Source: Deinococcales bacterium
GTDB lineage: Bacteria > Deinococcota > Deinococci > Deinococcales > Deinococcaceae
DNA: 7,520 nt
Assembly (NCBI GenBank): GCA_025359705.1
Contig: JANYFS010000572.1
Span: 1-7,520, forward strand
Direction of reading: 5' to 3'
Made by a program: the position numbers and the translations under genes. Positions 1 through 6,312 of the stretch are shown here, one piece after another. Numbering within the stretch: the first letter of the stretch is position 1; each line of letters begins with the position of its first letter. The notes under the pieces were generated by a model. It searched no databases and had not been told where the DNA came from. It was given only the letters and a program-made list of their open reading frames with translations.

Positions 1-138
1 GCCCAAAAGCTCGAGCTGAATCACACGCTGTCTCCTGCTTTGGATAGCCTGTGTTGGACTCGAGCGAACTACCGCACCAAATTTGTACTGCGGGAGGGTT
101 TTGCGGTGATGGACAACTTTTTTAAGGGGTTTTTGTGA
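1..138 (+). CDS. C-terminal fragment of an unidentified protein
   Basis: An open frame enters from the left edge and ends at TGA (136-138), giving the last 45 residues of a protein. The other two plus-strand frames are closed early by stops, and two CTCGAG palindromes lie inside (10-15 and 59-64) as in the real genes nearby. The tail is basic and aromatic (NYRTKFVLREGF, then DNFFKGFL). This loosely recalls the membrane-proximal tails of some family 2 glycosyltransferases, but that is a guess and no family is assigned. The stop lies 2 nt from the stop of the convergent phosphotransferase gene, so there is no room for a terminator between them. Confidence 0.5.
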   Translation, partial: AQKLELNHTLSPALDSLCWTRANYRTKFVLREGFAVMDNFFKGFL

Positions 139-140
139 TC

Positions 141-1079
141 TTAGAGCAAACACCGCAGCACAATCCGAAAAAACCGCGCAGGAGACAGCCCCGCTCGAGT
201 TATAAAATCCGCACCGCGCCCCAGCATAAACGGCACAACCAGCTTTTGAGCTGCGCTCGAGGCCGATAATGCCGAGGGGGTTGGCTCGAGCCATGCCTGC
301 ACATAGCTTTGGCGCAGGGCCAAAATATCCGCTTCGGTTTGCGGCATGGCCCACATTTCACGGCCCAACTGGGTCACAAAGGCCCAATTGAAAAAACGCC
401 CAAAGTCCAGCCACGGGTGCGAAATGGCGGCATCGCTCCAGTCGAAAAAGGTAGTTTTTTGTGGGGCATAAAACACATTGTTGGGGTGAAAGTCGCCGTG
501 GATCAGGGTGTTGGGAAGGTTTAGGGCGCTCAACTCCTCGAGCCACTTAGGAACCGCTTGGGCGCGTTCCAGCAAGGCTTCCACCTCGAGCGGTTTCAGT
601 TCTTGGGCCAGTAACCACCCTCGAGACTGCATCTTTTGGTGGCCTTGCATAACCAAATCCACCCAATCCAACACAGGAACCCCCAAATCTTGCAGTGGCT
701 TTTGCAAGGCTTGACTTTTTTGCTGCAACTGGGCATAGTCCTGCAAAATGTTTTGCCACACCTCGAGCGGGAAATTCCCTTTGGGCAAGGCTTCCCCCAA
801 CATATTTCGCGTCACCATCCAGCCTTTTTCTGGCTCGAGGGCTAAAACGTTAGGCGAGCAATCTGGGAAATGTTGGGCCAAAAATTCTGAAAGAATTCCT
901 TCTTTGGGTCGAGTGGGAATTCCCGATTTGAAAAAAACCTGCCCCAAATCATCGTATGCCGTCAAAAACAGCCCCAAAGCGTTCTCGAGGTGGGTTTCGA
1001 TGTAGTGGTATCCCCGTTGCTCGAGCCAGATCTGGGCCTCTTTTTTCGTTTCGTCCCACGGTATTTCTTCCCAATTCAC
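141..1079 (-). CDS. APH/choline-kinase-like phosphotransferase
   Basis: A 312-residue protein of the aminoglycoside phosphotransferase/choline kinase superfamily (protein-kinase-like fold, ATP-dependent phosphorylation of a small molecule). The catalytic loop HGDFHPNN is at 194-201 (catalytic Asp196, metal-binding Asn201), followed by the metal-binding Asp213 in FFDWSDA and the family-typical HPWLDFGRFF. Lys51 in VFFKSG is the likely ATP-binding lysine and a glutamate near 65 its partner. Length fits a complete family member. The start is taken as GTG at 1079 because it overlaps the ABC-F stop in a GTGA, a usual coupling arrangement; the frame stays open to 1292, but that part lies wholly inside the ABC-F gene and translates to a Gly/Arg/Cys-rich low-complexity stretch. 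Substrate unknown: it could be a sugar, an amino alcohol or an antibiotic, and the sequence does not decide. Confidence 0.85.
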   Translation of the reverse strand: MNWEEIPWDETKKEAQIWLEQRGYHYIETHLENALGLFLTAYDDLGQVFFKSGIPTRPKEGILSEFLAQHFPDCSPNVLALEPEKGWMVTRNMLGEALPKGNFPLEVWQNILQDYAQLQQKSQALQKPLQDLGVPVLDWVDLVMQGHQKMQSRGWLLAQELKPLEVEALLERAQAVPKWLEELSALNLPNTLIHGDFHPNNVFYAPQKTTFFDWSDAAISHPWLDFGRFFNWAFVTQLGREMWAMPQTEADILALRQSYVQAWLEPTPSALSASSAAQKLVVPFMLGRGADFITRAGLSPARFFRIVLRCLL

Positions 1080-2959
1080 TTCTGATCCGCTGCTTCCACC
1101 ATCGCCGTCACGTTTTCCCACTCGGTCAGAGTCGCCAGCAACTGCTCCTCGAGGGCGGCGGCATTTGCGCCCAGTTGGGCAAAATCCGCATCGGGTTTGG
1201 CTTCGCTCAGGGCAGTGTGGGCCGCCTCGAGCTGCCCCTCGAGCTTGGCAACTTGGCCCTCGAGTTCTTCGGCCTTGCGCTTGAGATGCCATAAACTTTT
1301 GGTTTTGGGCTTCTCGATCACCGCTACTTTTTCCACCAGCACTTCTTTATCTTTGGCAACATGCTTTTGTTTGTAGTAGTCGTAACCACCAGGATAGGTG
1401 TAAAACTCCCCGTCCTCGAGCAGCCAAATTTCGGTTGCCAGTTTTTCCACAAAAGTACGGTCATGCGAAATCAAAATCAACGTGCCTGGGTACTCGAGCA
1501 GAGCATCTTCCAGGCTCTCCAACATTTCCATATCCAAGTGGTTGGTCGGCTCGTCCAAGACGAGTAAGTTGTTGCGCTCGAGGGAGAGTTTCATCATCGC
1601 CAGCCGCGCCCGCTCGCCCCCAGACAGGCTCGAGATTTTTTTGGCGTGGGTGTCGTAGGGGAATAGAAACGCGCCCAGCAGGTTTCTGGCCTGCTTGTCG
1701 TTGTCCATCAGACCGCGTGCCTCGTCGTAGAGGGTGAATTCGGGATCGACTCCGCGCAATTGCTGATCGTAATAGCCCACCTTGACCCGCGCCCCCAGCC
1801 GAATCTGGCTTTTGGGATTGTCGGAGGCGTACATCCCCAATAGCGTTTTGATCAGGGTGGTTTTACCCGCCCCGTTGCGCCCCAGCACCGCAATGCGGTC
1901 TCCTTTTCGCACGGTGGCCTGCACATTTTTGAACAGTTGCCGCCCGTCAAAAGATTTGCTAATCCAATTGGCCTCGAGGACAATGCCCCCCGATTCATCA
2001 CAATCAAATTCAATTTCCGCCACATCTTCGTCGGGCGGCGGTGCGTCGGATTGGGCATCTTTCATGCGCCCAAGGCGGGTTTCCATCGACTTGGCCCGCC
2101 GTGCCAGCTTGGACATGCCCAGTCCCCAAATTTTCATGCGGGCGGCACTTTTTGCCAGTGCATCAATTTGTTTTTGCTGGGTTTCAAACAGGGCCATCTG
2201 GGTCTCGAGGTCTTGCTCGAGTTGTTTTCTAAAGGCCGAATAATTACCGGTGTAGACCTTCAAATTGGCATCGCGCAGATACGCGGTTTTGGTGGAAACC
2301 GCATCCAAAAAAGCCCTATCGTGCGAAACCAAAACCATTGCTCCGTTGTAGCGTGACAAAAACCCTTCGAGCCATTCCCGCATCACAATATCCAAGTGGT
2401 TGGTCGGCTCATCCAAGAGCAAAACTTCGGGGCTGCTGACCAAAATCGAAGCCAAGCCCAAACGGGTTTTCTCGCCGCCCGAAAGCCTCGAGACTGCCTC
2501 GAATTCCCGCCCGCGAAAGCCAAAGGCCAGGGCCACCCCATCTCGCCTCGAGCGCCGTTCGTAGCCGCCGCGCAACTGGTAATGCTCGAGGGCTTCCAAA
2601 TACTTCACCTGCAAATCGGCATTGTCTGGCTCGAGGGCCACCCGAATATTCAACTTCTCCAGTTCATCCTCGAGCGCGTCCAGTTCATGAAAAGCACTCT
2701 CGAGGACATCATGCACCGTCCAATCAGGATTAAAATGCGGATCTTGGCGCAGAATTCCAATTTGGCTTCCTTTGGCCTGTAAAACCTCGCCGCCCAGCGG
2801 CTCTTCTTCCCGCGTCAACAAGCGCAGCAAGGTACTCTTCCCCGCCCCATTACGCCCAATCAGCGCAATTCGGTCTCCCGGCTCGAGCGAAAAATTGATG
2901 TCTTCAAGAACCCTTTGGCTCCCGTAATATTTATCCACTTTGCGTAATGCAACCAACAT
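1076..2959 (-). CDS. ABC-F family ATPase (Uup/EttA-like)
   Basis: A 627-residue soluble protein with two ABC domains in one chain and no membrane segment, so an ABC-F protein. Members bind the ribosomal E site and rescue stalled or drug-bound ribosomes. Domain 1: Walker A GRNGAGKST 35-43, signature LSGGEKTR 159-166, Walker B LLLDEP with catalytic Glu184. A charged, helical inter-domain linker (about 240-305) is the P-site-tRNA-contacting region of the family. Domain 2: Walker A GRNGAGKTT 360-368, LSGGERAR 445-452, Walker B with Glu470. The C-terminal 70 or so residues (about 556-627) are Lys/Glu/Leu-rich and coiled-coil-like, as in Uup-type proteins. The start is ATG at 2959, where ABC homology begins at once; in-frame codons up to 3076 look like intergenic sequence. 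There is no clear Shine-Dalgarno, but TACGCT lies 6 nt upstream of the ATG, which would fit a leaderless message. First gene of a two-gene operon. Subfamily and any resistance role are not settled. Confidence 0.93.
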   Translation of the reverse strand: MLVALRKVDKYYGSQRVLEDINFSLEPGDRIALIGRNGAGKSTLLRLLTREEEPLGGEVLQAKGSQIGILRQDPHFNPDWTVHDVLESAFHELDALEDELEKLNIRVALEPDNADLQVKYLEALEHYQLRGGYERRSRRDGVALAFGFRGREFEAVSRLSGGEKTRLGLASILVSSPEVLLLDEPTNHLDIVMREWLEGFLSRYNGAMVLVSHDRAFLDAVSTKTAYLRDANLKVYTGNYSAFRKQLEQDLETQMALFETQQKQIDALAKSAARMKIWGLGMSKLARRAKSMETRLGRMKDAQSDAPPPDEDVAEIEFDCDESGGIVLEANWISKSFDGRQLFKNVQATVRKGDRIAVLGRNGAGKTTLIKTLLGMYASDNPKSQIRLGARVKVGYYDQQLRGVDPEFTLYDEARGLMDNDKQARNLLGAFLFPYDTHAKKISSLSGGERARLAMMKLSLERNNLLVLDEPTNHLDMEMLESLEDALLEYPGTLILISHDRTFVEKLATEIWLLEDGEFYTYPGGYDYYKQKHVAKDKEVLVEKVAVIEKPKTKSLWHLKRKAEELEGQVAKLEGQLEAAHTALSEAKPDADFAQLGANAAALEEQLLATLTEWENVTAMVEAADQK

Positions 2960-3118
2960 CGTTCTAGCGTACAGGTTTGGGGGCGGTGAGGTGAAACAGG
3001 GGTGTAAAATTTCCCTCAAGCCTAAAATCTCTCTTAAAATACACCCCTCAACCGTACCACACACATAAAATCCCATTTTTCCCCTCGAGCGCCCTTGGGA
3101 ATCTGTTATAATGCGCTT
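2960..3118. other. Divergent intergenic region with dyad
   Basis: This stretch separates the minus-strand ABC-F gene from the plus-strand transporter unit. It holds a 9-bp inverted repeat (2998-3006 AGGGGTGTA and 3040-3048 TACACCCCT). Between and within the arms are three TAAAAT direct repeats (3005-3010, 3023-3028, 3035-3040). The dyad lies about 40-90 bp upstream of the ABC-F start, where a repressor site or RNA stem could act. No regulator is recognised. I see no good -35 for the ABC-F gene. Confidence 0.4.
3084..3112 (+). promoter_or_regulatory. Extended -10 promoter of the transporter unit
   Basis: A perfect extended -10, TGTTATAAT, lies at 3104-3112 (consensus TGnTATAAT). The hexamer exactly 17 bp upstream (3084-3089) is CTCGAG, not a -35 consensus, so the TG extension probably substitutes for the -35. 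The expected start of transcription is around 3119-3121, at or just before an ATG at 3121. Confidence 0.65.
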
Positions 3119-3368
3119 CTATGAAGGAGCCTCCCAGTTTTGGTTCTTATTCTTTACCCCTTTTCACGTCTTGGTTGACCTTTCCGCAACCCTTACCTTT
3201 TGCCACCAACCTCGAGCGGGTTGGCGCTCTACTTTTACGCCCCCTTACCCACCCTCTTTCTCGCCAACGGGTGCATGATCTACCCGTAATCCCCTCGAGC
3301 TGGGCAGTTTGCAACCTGTTGGTGACTGCTGTTTTTAGGTCGCTCGAGCGGAATCGTAGGGACTTTTT
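3119..3368 (+). promoter_or_regulatory. Structured 5' leader of the transporter gene
   Basis: Roughly 250 nt between the predicted transcription start and the GTG of the CNNM/CorC gene. CCAACC (3206-3211) can pair with GGTTGG (3219-3224), while GTTGGCG (3220-3226) can pair with CGCCAAC (3262-3268); the two stems share 3220-3224 and exclude each other. A third stem, ACGGGT/ACCCGT (3267-3272 and 3282-3287), competes for two bases with the second. A last hairpin (3304-3329) is followed by TTTTT (3332-3336). This arrangement resembles a riboswitch or attenuator, but it matches no class I can name (the M-box and Mn-sensing yybP-ykoY were considered). Function is inferred from pairing only. Confidence 0.4.
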
Positions 3369-3372
3369 GTGA
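3121..3372 (+). CDS. Possible small ORF (83 aa), doubtful
   Basis: An 83-codon frame. For it: the ATG sits 8 nt after a perfect TATAAT, the spacing of leaderless genes in Deinococcus, and its TGA (3370-3372) overlaps the GTG of the transporter gene (3369) by 4 nt, as coupled genes do. Against it: the product is rich in Pro, Ser, Thr and Leu with no recognisable fold or motif, and the DNA is pyrimidine-rich and contains several hairpins, so the region may be an untranslated leader. It could also be a regulatory leader peptide whose translation affects the downstream hairpins. I do not recognise it. Confidence 0.27.
   Translation: MKEPPSFGSYSLPLFTSWLTFPQPLPFATNLERVGALLLRPLTHPLSRQRVHDLPVIPSSWAVCNLLVTAVFRSLERNRRDFL
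3304..3336 (+). terminator. Possible attenuator hairpin with T-tract
   Basis: GCAGT (3304-3308) pairs with ACTGC (3325-3329). Inside it, after a symmetric 3x3 internal loop, CAA pairs with TTG across a 4-nt loop. The run GTTTTT follows at 3331-3336. It stands 32 nt before the transporter GTG, on the coding strand, so termination here would switch the gene off. The stem is short and interrupted, so its strength is uncertain. Confidence 0.35.
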
Positions 3373-4682
3373 AGGATTTACTTGGCCTAGCCGCGCTTTT
3401 TGTGCTGGTGGCCCTCAACGGATATTTTGTTGCCTCAGAATTTGCTTTGGTCAGCGTGCGTAAAACCCGCATCGACCAGATGGTCAACGAGGGCAAAGCA
3501 GGCGCAAAAGCGGTGCAATCCATTATTAAAACCTTGGATCTTTATATTGCCGCCACTCAATTGGGCATTACCATGGCAAGTTTGGCGATTGGTTTTGTGG
3601 CAGAACCCGCCATCGAACATTTGTTGGCTCCGCTGCTCGAGGGCTATCAATTAACCGAAAGCATGATTAAAACCATTTCCTTTACCACTGCTTTTGTGAT
3701 TTCTACGGTTTTGCATATTATTTTTGGGGAATTGGCTCCCAAAACCTTAGCTTTACAACGCAGCGAGCAAACTGCCCTTGCCATATCCACTCCGCTTTTA
3801 ATCTTTACCTTTATCTTCAAGCCCATTATCATTACTCTCAATTGGTTGGGTAATTTTGTGGTGCGCTTGTGGGGTCTCAAGCCCGATGAACATGGGCATG
3901 GCAACTATAGTTCCGCCGAGATTCGCATGATTGTAGACTCGAGCGGACAAGCGGGGGTACTCGAGCAACAAGAAAAAGAGATTTTGCAGAATGTATTCGA
4001 GTTTCAAGATACTTTGGTCAAAACCATTATGGTACACCGCACCGAAGTGGAAGCCATCGAACGCGGCTCGAGCTTGCGGCAGTTAGTCAAGCTGAAAAAA
4101 GAACATGGTTACTCTCGAGTGCCAATTTTTGAAGACAACATCGACAACATTGTGGGCATGGTTCACACCGCCGATGCCCTGCTGTACACCGAAGAACTGG
4201 ATGAAGTGACCGTGGATGATCTGCTGCGCCCCGCTTTTTTCGTTCCCGAAAATATGAAAGTGGGCGACCTGTTTACCGTGTTTCAAAAGCAAAAAACCCA
4301 TATGGTGGTGGTGGTGGACGAGTTCGGTGGGATGTCGGGCTTGGTCACGCTCGAGAATGTGTTGGAAGAACTGGTGGGCGACATCTACGACGAAACCGAC
4401 GAGGAAGAGGAAGACATTCAGCATCTGGGTGAAAAAGATTATTTAGTGGAAGCCGACCTGCATGTCGATGAGGTGGAACAACTGCTCGAGATCGAGCTGG
4501 ACGGCAAAGCCTCGGGGGATTTTGAAACCATTGCGGGCTTTATTTTCTCCAAACTGGGCTACATTCCCAAAATGGGTGAGCATGTGGACAGCGAAGGCTG
4601 GCGTTTTGAAATCCAAGAAGCCAGTGACCGCCAAATCAAAAAAGTGAGAATATCCGCCGTTCCCGCCATCAGCGAAGCGTAA
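3369..4682 (+). CDS. CNNM/CorC (HlyC-type) transporter, DUF21-CBS-CorC
   Basis: A 437-residue inner-membrane protein of the CNNM/CorB family (often annotated hemolysin C or CorC), which exports or exchanges Mg2+ and related divalent ions. N-terminal DUF21/CNNM domain, about 1-185: first hydrophobic helix about 4-28 running into SEFALVSVRKTRI, then QLGITMASLAIG (64-75), FGELAPKTLALQ (119-130) and further hydrophobic segments at about 103-118 and 137-168. Two CBS domains follow, about 215-275 (RVPIFEDNIDNIVGMVH) and 283-340 (VVVVDEFGGMSGLVTLENVLEELVGDI), which in relatives bind ATP-Mg. An acidic linker DETDEEEED (341-349) leads to a CorC/HlyC C-terminal domain (about 355-432). Length is typical and the protein complete. 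The start is GTG at 3369, preceded by AGGGA (3358-3362) at a 6-nt spacing. It is the first recognised gene of a unit with moaA, 23 nt downstream. The actual ion is not decided by sequence. Confidence 0.92.
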   Translation: MKDLLGLAALFVLVALNGYFVASEFALVSVRKTRIDQMVNEGKAGAKAVQSIIKTLDLYIAATQLGITMASLAIGFVAEPAIEHLLAPLLEGYQLTESMIKTISFTTAFVISTVLHIIFGELAPKTLALQRSEQTALAISTPLLIFTFIFKPIIITLNWLGNFVVRLWGLKPDEHGHGNYSSAEIRMIVDSSGQAGVLEQQEKEILQNVFEFQDTLVKTIMVHRTEVEAIERGSSLRQLVKLKKEHGYSRVPIFEDNIDNIVGMVHTADALLYTEELDEVTVDDLLRPAFFVPENMKVGDLFTVFQKQKTHMVVVVDEFGGMSGLVTLENVLEELVGDIYDETDEEEEDIQHLGEKDYLVEADLHVDEVEQLLEIELDGKASGDFETIAGFIFSKLGYIPKMGEHVDSEGWRFEIQEASDRQIKKVRISAVPAISEA

Positions 4683-4709
4683 AGTTAAAATATGGAAGTT
4701 AAAATATGG
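4682..4709 (+). repeat. Perfect 14-bp tandem duplication at the moaA start
   Basis: The unit AAGTTAAAATATGG is present twice in direct succession (4682-4695 and 4696-4709). Each copy carries an ATG: the second (4706) starts moaA, while the first (4692) opens an 11-codon out-of-frame ORF ending at TAA 4725-4727. The junction of the copies forms GGAAG (4694-4698), a weak Shine-Dalgarno-like sequence 7 nt before the moaA ATG. Confidence 0.9.
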
Positions 4710-5743
4710 CTCTCACTCCTGCCTTAACCGATACACTAGGCCGCCCACTGCGCGATTTGCGAATCTCGGTAACGGATCGCTGCAACCTGCGCTGCACCTA
4801 CTGTATGCCTGCCGAAATCTTCGGGCCAAACTATGCCTTTTTGCCTCGAGCGGAAATCCTCTCCTTCGAGGAGATCGAGCGCTTGGCACGGATATTTGTG
4901 GGCTTGGGGGTGCAAAAACTGCGCCTGACCGGTGGGGAACCCCTGTTGCGGGCCTCGCTCGAGGAGTTGGTGGCGCGTCTGGCACAAATTCCTGGGGATG
5001 TGGATATTGCTCTGACCACCAACGGAACTTTACTGAAAAGTAAAGCTCGAGCGCTGAAAAATGCGGGACTAAAACGGGTCACAGTCAGCCTAGATGCGCT
5101 CGAGGGTGACAAATTTGCAGCGGTCAATGGCGGCAAAACCACAGTGGCAACCGTCCTCGAGGGGATTGAGGCCGCAGCCACGGCGGGTTTGGCAGTCAAA
5201 ATCAATATGGTGGTGCAAAAGGGCATCAACGACGACCAGCTCGAGGCAATGGCGGCTTTTTTTCGGGAGCAGCAGCACATTTTGCGCTTTATCGAATTTA
5301 TGGATGTGGGCAACCACAACGGTTGGAACCTCGAGCGGGTCTTGCCCTCGAGCGAAATTGTGCGGCGCATTGCCGAAAAAGTTGGGCCACTCGAACCTGT
5401 TTCGGCAAACCACAGCGGCGAAGTCGCCAGCCGCTACCGCTATACCGACACACCCAAGGGCGAAATCGGTCTGATCTCGAGCGTGACCGCGCCCTTTTGC
5501 GGCGACTGTTCCCGAATGCGTCTCTCTGCCAAAGGTGAACTGTACACCTGCCTATTCTCGAGTGTGGGCCACGACCTGCGTACTTTTTTGCGGGATGGTA
5601 GCTCGAGCGATACCCAGATCATCAACACCATTAAAAGCATCTGGACGGCAAGGGTGGATCGTTATTCCGAGCTGCGCGGTGAGCAGACTGAAGACACCCT
5701 CGAGGGGCGGAAAAAGGTGGAGATGTCGCATATTGGCGGGTAA
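4706..5743 (+). CDS. moaA: GTP 3',8-cyclase MoaA
   Basis: A 345-residue radical SAM enzyme for the first step of molybdenum cofactor synthesis, converting GTP to 3',8-cyclo-GTP, which MoaC then turns into cyclic pyranopterin. The N-terminal 4Fe-4S cluster that binds SAM is held by C26, C30 and C33 in the CxxxCxxC of RCNLRCTYC. GGEP (76-79) contacts the SAM amino group. The second cluster, near GTP, is held by C265, C268 and C282 (FCGDC and YTC). The protein ends in the conserved Gly-Gly needed for activity, so it is complete. The start is ATG at 4706, followed closely by the family-typical DTLGRPLRDLRISVTDRC. It lies 23 nt after the transporter gene on the same strand and is probably cotranscribed, though the functional link is not obvious. 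No other moa, mog or mob gene is in the window. Confidence 0.97.
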   Translation: MALTPALTDTLGRPLRDLRISVTDRCNLRCTYCMPAEIFGPNYAFLPRAEILSFEEIERLARIFVGLGVQKLRLTGGEPLLRASLEELVARLAQIPGDVDIALTTNGTLLKSKARALKNAGLKRVTVSLDALEGDKFAAVNGGKTTVATVLEGIEAAATAGLAVKINMVVQKGINDDQLEAMAAFFREQQHILRFIEFMDVGNHNGWNLERVLPSSEIVRRIAEKVGPLEPVSANHSGEVASRYRYTDTPKGEIGLISSVTAPFCGDCSRMRLSAKGELYTCLFSSVGHDLRTFLRDGSSSDTQIINTIKSIWTARVDRYSELRGEQTEDTLEGRKKVEMSHIGG

Positions 5744-5873
5744 ATCTGAGCGTAAGAGCATAAGAAAAAGATGGGTGGCTTGAGGGGTTATCATTCAAAA
5801 CTTATTTCTCGAGTCTATGAATATCTTTTACGAATAACGAACCACGAATACCAAATAACGAAGCATCAAATAA
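5744..5873. other. Convergent intergenic DNA with A-rich degenerate repeat
   Basis: This is the space between moaA and the rplT terminator. From about 5830 it becomes A-rich and repetitive, with imperfect units built on CGAATAACGAA, CACGAATAC and CAAATAACGAA at roughly 11-13 nt spacing. Translations through it give the ITNHEYQIT-like strings typical of such noncoding repeats. A similar fragment, GGATAACGAACA, occurs again at 6761-6772. No gene is supported here and no separate terminator for moaA is visible. Confidence 0.4.
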
Positions 5874-5903
5874 CCAAACAAAAACCCCCTCGAGTTGAGG
5901 GGG
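5874..5903 (-). terminator. Intrinsic terminator of rpmI-rplT
   Basis: Read on the minus strand, CCCCCTC (5903-5897) pairs with GAGGGGG (5891-5885) across a 5-nt loop, a fully paired 7-bp GC-rich stem. TTTTTGTTT (5884-5876) follows directly. It lies 21 nt past the rplT stop. The plus-strand side (ATTCG) has no T-tract, so it serves mainly the minus strand. The second stem arm and the loop together contain a CTCGAG palindrome (5889-5894). Confidence 0.9.
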
Positions 5904-5924
5904 ATTCGCTCGAGCAAACGAGAA

Positions 5925-6311
5925 TTATGCGTTTGCGAGTTTTGCTTCGAGTTTTGCTTTTTGGGCGTTGCGTGAGCTAGCTACCAAGGTTGCGAAGGTT
6001 TCGGGTTCGCGGGCAGCCAAATCAGCCAGGATCTTGCGGTCTAGGGTGATGTTTGCCAGTTTCAAACCTGCAATAAAGGTGCTGTAGTTCATACCGTGCA
6101 ATCTGGCCCCTGCATTGATCCGTTGAATCCACAAGCGGCGGAAATCGCGCTTCTTGTTGCGGCGATCACGGTACTCGTAGGTGGCGGCGTTCAGCAAAGT
6201 TTGGAAGGCATTGCGGTACTGGGTGGAGCGTGAGCCACGGAAACCCTTGGCCCGTTTCAGTGTGGCCTTATGGCGACGACGACGAACAATACCTGTCTTG
6301 GCGCGTGGCAT
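5925..6311 (-). CDS. rplT: 50S ribosomal protein L20
   Basis: A 128-residue L20, which binds 23S rRNA early in large-subunit assembly. The N-terminal MPRAKTGIVRRRRHK is diagnostic, followed by a long basic helix with AATYEYRDRRNKKRDFRRLW and by ARLHGMNYSTFI. From memory the sequence is close to Deinococcus L20. It is about ten residues longer than usual: the tail KAKLEAKLANA comes partly from a 12-bp tandem duplication. The start is ATG at 6311, with a G-run (GGGGGTG) just upstream for ribosome binding. It lies 1 nt after the rpmI stop, so the two are probably translationally coupled. In E. coli and Bacillus L20 represses its own operon by binding the mRNA leader. Confidence 0.98.
   Translation of the reverse strand: MPRAKTGIVRRRRHKATLKRAKGFRGSRSTQYRNAFQTLLNAATYEYRDRRNKKRDFRRLWIQRINAGARLHGMNYSTFIAGLKLANITLDRKILADLAAREPETFATLVASSRNAQKAKLEAKLANA
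5936..5959 (-). repeat. 12-bp tandem duplication in the 3' end of rplT
   Basis: The plus-strand unit CGAGTTTTGCTT occurs twice without a gap (5936-5947 and 5948-5959). Twelve bases keep the frame, giving the repeated AKLE/AKLA in the L20 tail. Confidence 0.85.
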
Positions 6312-6312
6312 C

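Noticed and set aside
1080..1292. 71-codon N-terminal extension of the phosphotransferase frame
   Set aside because: It lies wholly inside the ABC-F coding sequence on the same strand, reads as low-complexity Gly/Arg/Cys-rich residues, and the GTG at 1079 with a GTGA overlap gives a normal family length.
1782..2243. 153-codon plus-strand ORF
   Set aside because: Antisense shadow of the well-supported ABC-F gene; Ser/Arg-rich composition without motifs.
2960..3076. 39-codon N-terminal extension of the ABC-F frame
   Set aside because: ABC homology starts directly at the ATG at 2959; the extension crosses the dyad and AT-rich intergenic DNA and resembles no ABC-F N-terminus.
3119..3368. Known M-box or yybP-ykoY metal riboswitch in the transporter leader
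   Set aside because: I could not find the conserved core sequences I remember for either class, so only an unclassified structured leader is claimed.
4831..5370. 179-codon minus-strand ORF
   Set aside because: Antisense shadow of moaA, whose motifs are complete; the product is Ser/Arg/Ala-rich with no recognisable domain.
5771..5980. 69-codon plus-strand ORF
   Set aside because: It reads through the degenerate AT repeat (ITNHEYQITKHQIT) and the rplT terminator into the antisense of rplT.
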